NCBI GenBank assembly: GCA_021613375.1
Contig: CM038703.1
Span: 22,556,194-22,620,193, forward strand
Reading direction: 5' to 3'
Origin: Megaleporinus macrocephalus
Taxonomy: Eukaryota; Chordata; Actinopteri; Characiformes; Anostomidae
DNA: 64,000 bases
Shown: positions 13,960 to 24,961 of the stretch, piece by piece
Position numbering within the stretch: position 1 is the first letter of the stretch
Layout: the number at the start of each line of letters is the position of its first letter
The notes under the pieces: model-generated
Told to the model about the DNA's origin: nothing
Seen by the model: the letters and a program-made list of their open reading frames with translations, nothing else
The model's database searches: none
Program-made: the position numbers and the translations under genes

Positions 13960-15480
13960 ATACCACCATGTCTTGCATCTCTGATGTCTTTCTGTCAGAC
14001 CATTCCTTCATATTCTTTCATCTCAATATAGAAGTAAGGGAAAAAATGGCTGAAAGTTGCTTTAAGAAATGTTACATTAACTCAGCGCGTCAGATACAGC
14101 TCTGGCTTCCTCAGATACATTATGATTTTCTCAAAGAGTAGATTAACACCTACAACAATGCAACGATAATATCCAGGCAGTTATACCTTTCTAGTAAACA
14201 TAAAGATGATACCAAAGTTCTTTTCTCCACCATACACAGACAAATTAACCCTACTGTTTATGCTAACATATCTCATGGACAAATATGCTCTAAAATATTC
14301 TTTTATTTTGAAAATGAGTTCCCAATTCATTTTCAAAATAAGAGAATTAATAAGGCAAAGCATAGTTTGGCCAGTTGGAACAAGTTACAGTAACCTTCCT
14401 GGTGACATCTTTTTCTGTTATCAGTTATCAGGATCTTGCAACTGTTATAAACAAAGTAAGTGCTTCCACATGTAATTTTGATCCTGTTCCCATCTCATTC
14501 CTTACAATGGTGTCTGACTGTGGTCTGAATAAGGTCTTAACTGCTGTACACAGTTCTCTGTCCACAGGTGTTTTTCCAAATGCTTTGAAGACTGCCTTGG
14601 TGAAACCTTTATTGAAAAAGATTAACCTGGATCCTTCTGTGATAAATCATTTTAGACCAATTGTTAACTCTCCTTTCTTAAGTACGGTCTTAGTAAAAGT
14701 TGTTTTTGAACAACTAAATGCTTATGTAATATCAAACAAGTTATATGAAAAGTTTCAATCAGGTTTTTATTCTAACCACTGTACTGAGACAGCAATAGTT
14801 CATGTTCTCAGTAACCTCAGGCTTAGCGCTGGTGTATTAAATCCTTCTATTCTGGTCTTATTGGATCTCAGTGCAGTTTTTGATACTGTCTTGATACTGT
14901 CCGCCTCTCAGACACAGTTTTAGAAGGGTTTAAGTCGTATTTGACAGATAGACAGTTCATGGTTGCAATAAGAAGTTATTCATCAAGAAATTTTATATTT
15001 CCTGTGGGGTACCACAGGGGTCCGTTCTAGGGCCTGTGCTTTTCTCATTGTTCATGTTACCTCTAGGTGATGTCATTAGGGAGGCATGATGTATTATAAC
15101 TTATATAGTTATCCTAAGGACACGCAATTATACATTTCTGATTCTTCTGATAATTTACATTCAGTAGACAGACTTACAAGCTGTGTGTCAGATATTTCTC
15201 ACTAGATCTCACAATGTGTTTTACAATTAAATCAAGAGAAAATTAAAATACTGATTCTTGGTACTAAAAGTCAGAGAAAAATGCTTTATGACAAACTCAG
15301 TACTACTATTTTTAACTACTAGTATCAAACCGGAGATGCGTAACCTGGGTGTGATCTTAGAATCTGAGCTCAATTTTATTCTGCACGTAAATTCAGTCAC
15401 TAAAATAGCTTTTTTATCTTTTTTTATCTTTTTTTTTTAGATATATCGCCAAAGTTTCTACATTAACTTTTTAAAAATAA
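13960..15480 (+). pseudogene. Degenerate LINE reverse transcriptase
   Basis: The longest open part (14375-14923) contains TALVKPLLKKINLDPSVINHFRPI, EKFQSGFYSNHCTETA and LVLLDLSAVFDT, which are motifs of jockey/L2-clade reverse transcriptases. After a frameshift, [20 protein letters not shown] follows near 15005-15065, then DTQLYIS near 15120. The catalytic YADD box is changed to YPKD. Further on, RNLGVILESELNF (about 15340) is in place. Stops and frameshifts throughout show a dead copy. Start and end are approximate. Confidence 0.85.
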
Positions 15481-18351
15481 ATTAGTTGTGTCCGATCTAT
15501 TTTCATTAACGTTGACAAACAAAAAGTTCCTTGATCTGCTTTTTACCACTGAAGGAAACAAATGACACCAGAAATCTAAGCCTGACTCACCAAATCATAA
15601 TTTGTTGCCCTCCTTTTTCTTAATGTGACATGAGTGATTTATGAGTAAATTATGCTGACTTCATCTTGGGTGGATTCTTATTGGCTAGGTTCAGTGGTCA
15701 TGCCCTGATAATATGATGGACATTGTTTCTAAATGGCCTTCCACAGTTGGATATAATACTGTTGAGCTCCATACAATGGTAACAGGGAGAATAATAGGCT
15801 AACTTAAAGCTATGGGTGTGTTGGCCTAGCTGAATACAGGCAACGACGTGCTACAGTATTCTCTGGAATTTGCTGCTGACTTCTGATTTATGGCTTTATG
15901 AACAAATTCTGCAGTAAAACCAGTAAAGGGCAGGTGAACAATTTCATGCAACATTTTTTGATTTACACCTATTCTCTCAAATAATATGTTCTCTGGGTTA
16001 TTCTCTCATGTTTAGAAGAGTTCAGCTTTAAAACTCAGCTTTTAAAACCTACATCTGCCCAGCAATACAAACAACAAGATTTCAAAGTTGCCAAGCAAAC
16101 AACAACACTGGACCTGATCCGAACATCAAAGAGTATTTGCATGCCTTCTGAATCATATTTGCTTCTTGTATATGTTTTTCTTCTCCTTAATACTGATATG
16201 TTTTGATGAATTACTCATATGCCTCAGAAGACTGAAAGACTTGATCTAAATACAGACTTTAACTTCTTGTTAATAGCTGTGACGTTAAAGCCTTTCTTGA
16301 GATAGGGCCATATCAATATTCAACAAAGAGCCTGAGCATGTGTCAACATTAACCTGATGGCGCTCCCATTATTAGAAATGTTTTCAAAGTTCCCCATTTA
16401 CACAGTGGCAATGCAAAAGCAAAAGTAAAAGCAATAGGTCGCATTGCTTTAAACTCACAAAGCTGATTAAGTTGACAGCCTAACAGTATGCTGATATTTA
16501 CTGACATTTACTTGCAGGTAGCCTTTGACCTATTTGTTCTAAATTAACCCCATTTAAAGGGCTTCTTATTAGTGTTCTTAATTGTTGCCCCATGTCTGAA
16601 CTCTCATATAAGGGCAGCACAGTATTTTGAAGGCCTGTGCTCATTAGGCCTTCTCAGAATACATCTGTCAAGGAGGAATTCTGAAAATGTTTTGAGGGAT
16701 ATTCCATAATAGCTTTTAGTGTATGTTTTACTGCTGATGGAGATGACTAGGGGCTTAGCGGAGGGTGTGCGTGCATGTGTTTGTGTGTGTGTGCACGCTG
16801 CTGAGAGGGGATTAGAAAGCGCAGACAGTGTGTTGAATGATACCTGTGCAGATTCCCATAATTGGCCCTGTGAAAAGTATGTCAGCACACCGTAGCTAGG
16901 TGAGCTGGCAGAAGCAGATTAATCACTGAAGTCATAAAGCTTACCTACATACCTAGTTATTTAGCTATTTATATATATGTGTGTATATGAGACCCCAAGG
17001 GAATACACACACACACACAGACCAAAAACTAAACTGAAAGTCCAGCCTGCTAAGTTTACTCACAACTTGAATTTACACTTAGCACTCTCTAGTCAGCATT
17101 CTTTCTCCAGATCTGTCCAAAGTCCCCTCTCTCTGGCCTTGGGCTTGAGAACCCCTAGTTTGAAAAGTGGGTGAGATTATCTTTGGATCACAAAATGTGG
17201 TGTTGAAGTAGGGGGCACCTCTTTGGTGCTGTCAATGTGAGTGTCACCAAGTAGCCCTGTTGACATGGGTAGCTCTGCAGTGATCTCCAAAGCACCAGGT
17301 GGCACTGTGGACTGGCTGTCAACAGGCCCATTACTGCAGGTCAAGAGGATCCCACACAAGGCCACTTCAATTCCAGTCGGTTGTTCCTTTCTAATTCTAG
17401 GCACTTTAACTTGTTGCTTTCAAGAAACAAAACTTTACTGCTAGAAAAAAGCACCTGTGCTGGTTACTCCAGCAGGCTTGCTCAGCTAACAGCATGTAGA
17501 CATGCCCAAAATGGGACATGCCCACATTCTCCACCAGTTGTGGTGAAGATCTGGGGATGGGCCCAGCCACCTTGGCTGGGAAGCTAAGGAGAACCCTCAG
17601 GACACACACAGAAGCCAACAGCTATCGCTATAGCAAACCTCTAAAGCAAAATATTATTTTAAAATAACATTTTCCGAACTGTTATTATTGCATTACCCTA
17701 AATAATGAGTTTATTAACTTAAGTAACTCTTTAAGCCTTATTAAATCTTTAGGGCTGGTTAGGCAGGTCATGAAGTGCCCTTAATGTCTCAGGGAGTAAA
17801 AAAATGAAAATGTGTGTATGACACTAAACTTTATTGTTAAGCAAAACAAATTATAAATATACTACACAAATTTGATCAAAAAATAAACCTATCCAAGAGC
17901 TGGATGGGCATACAACTTAGGTTAGCTAATGTTATAAAGAGGAACAATTGTTTAACTGAACTGAAAGATCAACCGGTATCAAAGCAGTAGATATAAGAAC
18001 TACCTTCTCCTCCAAATGCTCTTCTACTTAATACAACAAACAAAAACATACAAAAGTATTGAGACATATAACTTGTTAGCAGTTTGGTCGACCTCGATAT
18101 CAAGGTGCTTCACAATGACTGTCGTTTAGTTTAACCTAGCAGCAAACATTTAACTCTGCAGAATCATAATGTTAGGTTTTTGCAAGACATTTATTAGACT
18201 TTGGGATGGTAGTCATAAGACATACTTTGTACATATATTGAGGACAAGAAAAAAGTTAACTTAATTACAACATAATTAACATTAACATTCCTCATTTTAA
18301 GATTTTTGTAATATACTACTTTGAAAAACAGTATATTTATTATAGTTATAC
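15481..18351. other. Intergenic DNA, no gene recognised
   Basis: Short frames only. The stretch 17180-17590 contains inverted motifs (for example CCCAGCCACCTTGGCTGGG) suggesting an unnamed interspersed repeat. Nothing else can be supported. Confidence 0.4.
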
Positions 18352-18387
18352 GAGACAACAAAATAAACTTAACATTGAATAAAACAT
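18352..18387. repeat. 36-bp direct repeat, copy 1
   Basis: Identical to 19893-19928, starting GAGACAACAAAATAAACTTA. The copies lie on either side of the hAT-like element. Confidence 0.95.
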
Positions 18388-18862
18388 AGTAGGTGGTTTA
18401 AAAGGATTGTGTTACATCATGATGTCACCTTGTAACAGTAAAACGAGCTGGAATTCCAACAAGGAGTTTTGGAGAGATTTATAACTTTACAGACTTATTA
18501 CATGCACAAAAAACTATACAACACACTAAAAGAATGGGAAAATTCTGGAAAAACATATTGGGTCTCCCTTAAAATATATGCAGTTGTACAGCCAAATCGG
18601 CCCCAAAAACAAATTATGTTTTATTTACATATAAGGAAAATAATTATTAACAGAACTGTAAATGTACTTAACATGTAAAGTCTTGTTAAAAGGGAAATCC
18701 GTAGTTTTTCCAAATTTCGACTTGATTGTTGATACGCAGACGGCATAGAACCCTGAAAGGGTTAATTGTAGACACCTATTTGAGTGACCTTGTTGCTCTC
18801 TAGACATGCGTAGGTTAGAGTAATACAAAAAATGTTTACTATTGCACTGTTGGCATCGTGAC

Positions 18863-19877
18863 TAGAGATCGACCAATATGGGTTTTTTCTTTTTTTTTAT
18901 GGGTTTTTTCTATAGCCGATGCTGATGTTTAGAGGCTGAGTCAGCCAATGGCCGATATGTGCTGCCGATTTTTAAGGCTGATTTTAGCGGCCATATCCAG
19001 AAGTTTTCTCACTATTAATAACAAGTGGATGCACAACATTTCTGAACTAAGCATCATTCAGGAACACTGACTTAACAAGAAAAAAACTAAATATTTGTAT
19101 CTGCATGACCATATTACTGCTGAAAGAGTGTAATATACATCTCTTTATACCAATTACTAACTAGTTATTATGAAGTGAATTGAAAAATCCTTCCACACGG
19201 CCGACATGTTTGCTGCAGTTACAGAGAGTGCCTCACTTCAAGCTCGGGTTTTTATTGCGTGGTAAAATTGCGGTTCTTTAGGGAGGATGAGGCACTCGGA
19301 GAGAGCGAGACACAGAAACAGGTGCGCGACTCGCAATACAAGAGACGAAAACAGCGCGGGATACGAGCGAGAGAGGAAAAACTATAGGAGAGGAACGCTA
19401 TAGACAAAGAGACGCTGATATTCTAGTGACTGTTCTCTTTACTCTTTCTTTAGTTGCGTTTGGCTCGAGTGCTGGAAGCTGAGTAATATATGGGAAGCTC
19501 TGGCTGCTCCGGAGAGACTAGCTGTGTACCAATGACCTACGAATGTGTGTATTTACACTAGAGCAGTTAGCTTTAGCCCTGGAGCTAAGCAGTACATCCG
19601 CTCTGGTTCACGTCTATGGCCGGAACTAGATACACGTAACCGTCCTTTAAAACGCCATTGTTCACTATAAATTATTTATTTTCACCTGTTTGGCGGATCA
19701 GTTCCTAGGGTTTCGGCCTGGGGTCCTTCACATGCGGCAGCCGCACGTTCCACCGCACCAATAACACGGGACTGCCCGCGGACGTGCCTGACTTTAAATC
19801 GGTGCTGCGAAACACTGATATCGGCCGATATATAAAAAAAATGGCAAATATCGGCCCTATATATCGGTCGATCTCTA
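18863..19877. mobile_element. hAT-like non-autonomous DNA transposon
   Basis: Perfect 12-bp terminal inverted repeats TAGAGATCGACC (18863-18874 and, inverted, 19866-19877). Flanking 8-bp sequences ATCGTGAC (18855-18862) and ATTGTGAC (19878-19885) look like a target-site duplication with one change; 8 bp is typical of hAT elements. The ends carry ATCGGCCGATAT-type palindromic motifs and the interior (about 19190-19800) is unusually GC/CpG-rich. No transposase is encoded. Confidence 0.8.
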
Positions 19878-19892
19878 ATTGTGACCCCCGCT

Positions 19893-19928
19893 GAGACAAC
19901 AAAATAAACTTAACATTGAATAAAACAT
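19893..19928. repeat. 36-bp direct repeat, copy 2
   Basis: Identical to 18352-18387. Confidence 0.95.
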
Positions 19929-20010
19929 TGAATCAATTTTCAATCATCCAGATTGAATCACAAAAAACATTAACACACAGTCAACATGAAGTGAACCTAG
20001 TTTACAGTTT

Positions 20011-20081
20011 TATATATATTGGCCGATGCTGACATATAAAAAAAATATAGCCCTATATATCTGTCGATCTCTAATTGTGAC
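20011..20081. mobile_element. Partial second copy of the hAT-like element end
   Basis: GGCCGATGCTGACATAT followed by the right terminus TGTCGATCTCTA and the same flank ATTGTGAC as the full copy. The shared flank shows a local duplication rather than an independent insertion. Confidence 0.75.
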
Positions 20082-20251
20082 TTCTATCACCATTACCATA
20101 ATGAGGTCAGTAAGTTTCCCTACAATTAAGCACTTCACATTAAACCATTCTCAGTTGATGCCTTTTTAATTGAAATATGCTGAAAAATTGGTGAAATTGA
20201 TGTGCGATTTGTTGCTCCTTACTGGTTGAACTCACTGGGTTGTTTTCAGCT

Positions 20252-20340
20252 CCAGCCCTGGAGTACCACCTCCTTGCATATTTCAGCTGTTTTCCTGCTG
20301 TAACATGTTTGAGCCAATTAATGAGCTAATTAATGAACCC
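20252..20340 (+). repeat. Fish interspersed repeat (CAGCTCCAGCCCTGGAG type)
   Basis: Contains AGCCCTGGAGTACCACC, TGCATATTTCAGCTGTTTTC and AATTAATGAGCTAATTAA, the order found in a very common short fish repeat. An inverted relative lies at 62890-63055. Confidence 0.65.
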
Positions 20341-21614
20341 GTGAATCTGTTGTGTAAGCAAGTGAAAAACAGTAAAATCGACAAGTAAAATGGGCCACTG
20401 ACTTCAGAATGTTTTGATACAAGCCTTGCTCAGAAAGGTGGTCGGCGCTTCTCTCCTTTTACGTGTTCGAACAATAGCAGCCTCATCACTTCTGGCTCCG
20501 GTGAAGCTTGCGTGATATCACCCTCCAGAGGACCCTGGAATTTAAGCTGTCTCTGCTCTCAGGCATCGTCTGATTGCTTGGTGCGGTGTGTGTGAGTCGT
20601 TGAGAGTGAGGCTTCGTGCGCGAGAGCAAGAAGGTAGCTTGGGGCGGTGGTGTGCGATGGCAGCACTCCGAGACGTCAGAAACCAAAAGCCTGCTTGCCC
20701 CTCCCAGAGCTTCACCCATTGTTCTCCCCTTGCAAACTGAATTCCTGTCGAGTTGAGGAGATTCCTTGCAGTGTAATGGGCTATTATGTGTGCTCAGCTC
20801 CTATTCAAGCTCTAATGACTTACGCCAGCGCCAAGGTCCTTGGAGACTCCTGTACATAGCACGCTAGGAGAAGGCCTTTGTGCCTGGATTCGGCGTTCTG
20901 TCAGAGACTATTTAACCTCCTCTCTATCCGGAACCAAGCTATCATTTCTGAAGATCTGTTCCAAATTCCCCACTGGGCATGTATATTTTTTCAGGCCCTC
21001 TACCACTGAGTCCACTTTTGTGGTGTTTTTGTATGGGATAGATAAAACAGCTGGAGAACAATGCAACAAAAAAAACCCACATTAAATATCAACAAAGATG
21101 ATTCCAGTTATGAATGTATATTAAACATACAAACAAACCAATTATGGACATTGACAGAATGATGCTAGATTTCAACTAGGCTTTCACCAACAGAGCCTTT
21201 TACTTGAGCTGTGACATGTAGGACCATGTAAGACCTGGAGGGCCGTTAGATTGGTTCCTAATTGGGCACCTTCCAATTACTACTGGTTTGTCCACTAAAT
21301 CACATTTGACTGCTCTGTAAGAAAAAAACCCATAAAATCATAATGGCCAATCATAGAAATATGTTTTTTATTTGTGTTGGTTTAATTGCTTTGTTTGTCA
21401 TTAGATTTCAATATAAAAAGTGAATTGTAGTCAGTTGAACTTGTAGCCTTTATCTTAATTATGTACCACAAATCTTTATTTCATCTTATGACCTCAGTAA
21501 AAACTTCAGATGAAGTCACTAGCCAGTACAAGCCAAAGTGAAAATGTGACAAAGACAAAATATGAGCAAATAAGAGACAGAAAACAGAAATTGTATTATA
21601 AATAAGGTTAATTA
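20341..21614. other. Intergenic DNA downstream of edn1
   Basis: No gene recognised. The part 20440-20720 is richer in CpG than its surroundings and could be a regulatory segment or a decayed repeat. The rest is AT-rich. Confidence 0.4.
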
Positions 21615-22379
21615 TTTATTTCCTACAATGCAGACCACAAGAGTGGCTTTAACATAACAGCATTTCATAGAAATATGAAATAGTCAACATGGCTGGCCAA
21701 TATGGCTTGATAATAAATACAATATTTAACATAAATGTTTCAATAAATATCTGTTTGCATTGATTATAGATTCTGTGCTATGTCATTATACAGCATGTAG
21801 AGAGAAGTGAACATGTCAGACATGATAAGGAAGGTATCCAGTATTACATCGAAACAAAAGCCCTATCAGAGAAGGTCACAGGGCGCTTCTGGAACTAACA
21901 TCATACCACACCCAGTACTTTGCTCTGACTCTATTTTTCCAGGTGTTACATTACATTACATCATGACATGCTACTTTTGTGCGATTACTACAGAGATGTC
22001 TTGAGTTGACAAGTGTCCCTGCTGAGGTCCCAATACAAAAACATTAGAGTTCAAGAGCTTGTTCTCCCACAAGTGATTTTAAAGTCATGGTCCAACTGAA
22101 GAAACGTTTGATTTCTTGAGTTCACCAGTGCGCTCCAGGTCCATATCCTCATTTTGATGTTGTTTTCCACTGGACGGTGCAGTGGCAGGTGGTTTTCTTC
22201 CTAATAAGTGATGCTTAGAGCTTCCCAGCTCTTTAGACTACTCTGCAAACACTACCAAGGTCCCGTCATACCTTAAGAAATTCAAGGCATTATCTGCGGC
22301 TTGGTGGGGGGAAAGTCCCTTGGCTTTGGGACCCCTTGCTGAGTCTGGCATGGTGAAGTTCAGGACCTCACTTCTGCCC
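21615..22379 (-). other. edn1: edn1 3' UTR with poly(A) signal
   Basis: After the stop codon the minus strand runs to AATAAA at 21620-21615, the first good poly(A) signal. Three AUUUA motifs (21718-21714, 21736-21732, 21748-21744) cluster just upstream, which is typical of unstable cytokine-like and endothelin mRNAs. The exact cleavage site is inferred. Confidence 0.6.
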
Positions 22380-22494
22380 CTAAGACGTGGCATTTTCAGC
22401 AGCCCAAGCTCGTGCCTTGTGAAGCCGTCTCCATTTCTCCAGGAGGAGACGAATCTGCTTGGTGGCCAGAGAGGGGTCGGCACTCTTATGGAAC
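22380..22494 (-). CDS. edn1: edn1 coding exon 5 and stop
   Basis: The acceptor is tttgtctgcag. The exon encodes a basic, probably helical C-terminus ([19 protein letters not shown]) and stops at TAG 22382-22380. With exons 1-4 the total length is exactly divisible by three. The C-terminal propeptide has no known separate function. Confidence 0.9.
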
Positions 22495-24650
22495 CTGCAG
22501 ACAAAGAAAGGCACCAGGTGAGCAGATGTTCAGTTTCATAGAGGTTCACTCTTATATTGCTTGATGATGATGATGCTTCTGTTGGTTATGATGAGCAGAC
22601 TACTTGTAAAGTCTGTTCAGCTTGACTAGAAGGAAAATTAGAGACAGGCTTCTAACACTCTGGGGCTTGTTTTCAGCAACATAATGATCTGCTGGGGTGA
22701 AGAAAAATACTTTATGACTCTTCCTCATACTTCATAATACATGCCTTCCTCAGTAGTCAGGCAAGAAGGGAAAATTCCATCACAGCATATACTCACAATC
22801 TATACATATCTATTCTGTGAAAACTCTCCTTCATCATATTCTAACCTTTGAAAAAGTGTCTCTCACCATCTACCTTGTCAAGTAAAACCACAACGAGGTG
22901 AATTGCGCATTCCCAGGAAAGCCATCCATCTTACAGCAGGTTATAATCACAGCATCCAATTATTTCACAGGCAGAGCTATGCGAGTCATTTTTCCTTGCT
23001 TTCTCTCACCTTTTCACGCTCCGTGTCTGGGCTGCTACGTCGTGTTTGCGCTGCTTCTTGGCACAGTCATGGCCGCAGGCGGTAGGGATCACCTTGTCAG
23101 GCGCTGCCTTACGCCTTAAGAGAGATCGAGAAAAAGTGCACATGTCAGAAATACAAGACGCACCTTCAGTTTTGTGAAATCACTCACAAAGGCTGGAAAC
23201 ACACTGCATAAATAGAACCCAAACTTGTTCATGCAAGTCTGTCGAGTCACGCACCCTGAGTTATTTTGGCTGCGCACATGAATACTTTACGTGCGTTACT
23301 GACCAAGGCTCAGAACTGAAGGCGGTTCAACAATGAGTGCATTTCTACAGTGTGCTAAACACCTGCCTTAGAGACTGTAGCCCATCTGTCGGTGCACAGT
23401 TTGTGTTATGTATACACAAAAAGCCCTTCAGGGTCAGTTGGCAGTCGGTTACTGACCAGAGAGCCACTGTTGACCAGTCTGCTTTCAACCTAGCAGAGAC
23501 TGTAATGCATCTAAAAAAACTGGCAGCACCAACATCATCTATGGTCCACCTCCTAAATCATATCTGCTCAACAGTAGTAGTAGTGACCAGTCATGAATGG
23601 AGTATGGGTTACAGTCATATGGGTTACAGTCTGTAGTTGTACCCCTGTACAGAGGAGCCATGAAGCAGGTGGACTTGAGGAGTGAGTGGAGGGATAACTG
23701 GGTAATAGACGGTGAGTGCAGGTACTTACCGAGGCTGGTAATCTGTGTGGCAGAATGAAGCGCACGCGCCGTCACTGATGTCCGTACACCTGCAGCGCGC
23801 GGGTTCACTGCTGGCCGCTCGTGCCGTGGAGCGCTTCCTGCGCGGCGCGTTGCCCAGCCCGTACGACACTGTGCGCCTAAGAAGGGGGCAAAACAAATTC
23901 TCATATCAGACCACAAAGCTCGGGTTAAGGCTGTGTGTTTGATGGTCTCGAAATAAAGGACGATGGTCCTACTCACTCGGGGGTGTTCACCCAGATGATG
24001 TCCAGGTGGCAGAAGTACACGCACTCTTTGTCTAGGAATGTGGCGCACGAGCAGCGCTTGGTCCTGGAGTGGCGCGCGCTGGCGGGAGACGCCGCACCTT
24101 CGGCGAGAGAAGCCGGTAAAGCAGCTGCAGAGAGAAAAAGCGGGATGAAACACAGTAAACACTCTGAATAGCACCTCCACTTTATATATATACTATATAC
24201 TAAACTAACATTTCAACGCAACCTTAAAAACTACCGAAACAAGAAAAAGAAAACGAACCGAATCACTTCGTTTAAAATCAAATGATCAGATATTTCATTT
24301 CAGTAGCTTTGAATAAAAAAAAGCTGATGAGGATTTATTTTTCTAAGAGTGGAAATAATGTAAACACTTGAATCAAGTAAGGCTCAAGGTTGAGCGCACA
24401 TCTTGCAAAAATGTACCTTTTTAAAATATCAAGTAAAATCTGAAAGTATCCACATTTGTTATGAGATTCAGGATTCATTCCTGTGCTGTATTTTTATTTT
24501 TAAGTTTGCCACGACTTTATTTCTAATCCGTTTTATTATTCTTCCCCAAACAAACAGCACGAGAACACGAGGAAAGGTGAACTCATTACCTGAGTGAAAA
24601 ATCCCAGAGGAAAGCATGGACAACACGGGGAAGATAATCCGCAACTCCAT
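22380..24650 (-). CDS. edn1: Preproendothelin-1, five coding exons
   Basis: Encodes the precursor of endothelin-1, a secreted 21-residue peptide that signals through G-protein-coupled endothelin receptors; in fish it patterns the ventral pharyngeal arches (established knowledge). Coding exons are 24590-24650, 23977-24124, 23730-23876, 23010-23114 and 22380-22494; all junctions are GT-AG and the phases join to 576 nt, 191 codons plus TAG. Residues 1-20 form a hydrophobic signal peptide. A furin site RTKR (41-44) precedes the mature peptide, which starts [15 protein letters not shown] and ends HLDIIW (45-65). The big-endothelin tail [17 protein letters not shown] (66-82) follows, with Trp65-Val66 as the converting-enzyme site, then a second dibasic site RKR (83-85). 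An endothelin-like repeat has cysteines at 98, 100, 108 and 112. Length and exon layout match fish and human preproendothelin-1 (about 190 and 212 residues). The paralogues edn2 and edn3 are less likely because the mature peptide is ET-1 type and the upstream neighbour is hivep1. Confidence 0.96.
23010..23114 (-). CDS. edn1: edn1 coding exon 4
   Basis: The acceptor is ctctcttaag and the donor GTGAGA. The exon encodes a basic linker containing [13 protein letters not shown], equivalent to the human segment with a cysteine pair and a basic run. Phase 2 in and phase 2 out match the flanking exons. Sequence identity to mammals is low, so this exon rests mainly on frame and splice signals. Confidence 0.88.
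23730..23876 (-). CDS. edn1: edn1 coding exon 3 (big-ET tail and endothelin-like repeat)
   Basis: The acceptor is cttcttag and the donor GTAAGT. The exon encodes [12 protein letters not shown], the processing site RKR, and the endothelin-like segment [15 protein letters not shown]. That segment keeps the cysteine spacing of endothelin but none of its side chains needed for receptor binding. The reading frame is fixed by both neighbouring exons. Confidence 0.94.
23977..24124 (-). CDS. edn1: edn1 coding exon 2 (mature endothelin-1)
   Basis: The acceptor is a pyrimidine tract ending ctctctgcag. The exon carries the propeptide, the furin site RTKR and the whole 21-residue mature peptide with cysteines in the CxC, x7, C, x3, C pattern that forms two disulfides. 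It ends inside the Glu codon of VNTPE, with donor GTGAGT. Human EDN1 exon 2 splits the same codon. Confidence 0.96.
24590..24650 (-). CDS. edn1: edn1 coding exon 1 (signal peptide)
   Basis: The start ATG is at 24650-24648. It is followed by [20 protein letters not shown], a short hydrophobic secretory signal. The exon ends CTCAG with donor GTAATG and leaves one base (G) that joins CT of the next exon to make Ala21. An in-frame ATG upstream (24818) would add unrelated residues including part of the 5' UTR and lies almost at the expected transcription start, so the downstream ATG was chosen. Confidence 0.92.
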
Positions 24651-24836
24651 GATGAAGTAATGAGGCCTGTTCCTCTGATTATTAGTCCGATTTTGAGTCT
24701 GAACGCAAAAAAGAAAAGTTTGTAGTTTACAGCAAAGTTGGGCTCCTTCTGTTTCCTCTGCCGCTGCGCTCTCTGAGCTCAACAGAGTCAGTGTATTCAG
24801 CTCCACACACACATGCACTCACGCCTCCAACAGCCT

Positions 24837-24961
24837 CTTATATACCCGCCACATCCCACCTCCCCCCTCGCGTGTAAACACTCCTGTCGGCGGGCTCGTG
24901 CGCGGACAATGCTGTTTGTTAACGGCCACCGACACGCCAAAAAAGTGGAGGCCGAGATAAG
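24837..24961 (-). promoter_or_regulatory. edn1: edn1 core promoter
   Basis: Read on the minus strand, a TATA box (TATATAAG) lies at 24844-24837, predicting transcription start near 24810 and a 5' UTR of about 160 nt. Upstream are CATTGTC (24911-24905), a GCGTG core inside 24938-24931 that could bind HIF, and CTTATCT, a GATA-factor site (24961-24955), about 110 nt from the TATA box. Human EDN1 has GATA, hypoxia-response, AP-1, CATTGTC and TATA elements in this order (from memory). The AP-1 core expected between GATA and CATTGTC is not visible here. Confidence 0.8.

Noticed and set aside
23539..24180. 213-codon minus-strand frame over edn1
   Set aside because: It reads the endothelin exons in the wrong frame and runs through introns. 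The mature peptide is in another frame with clear splice sites.
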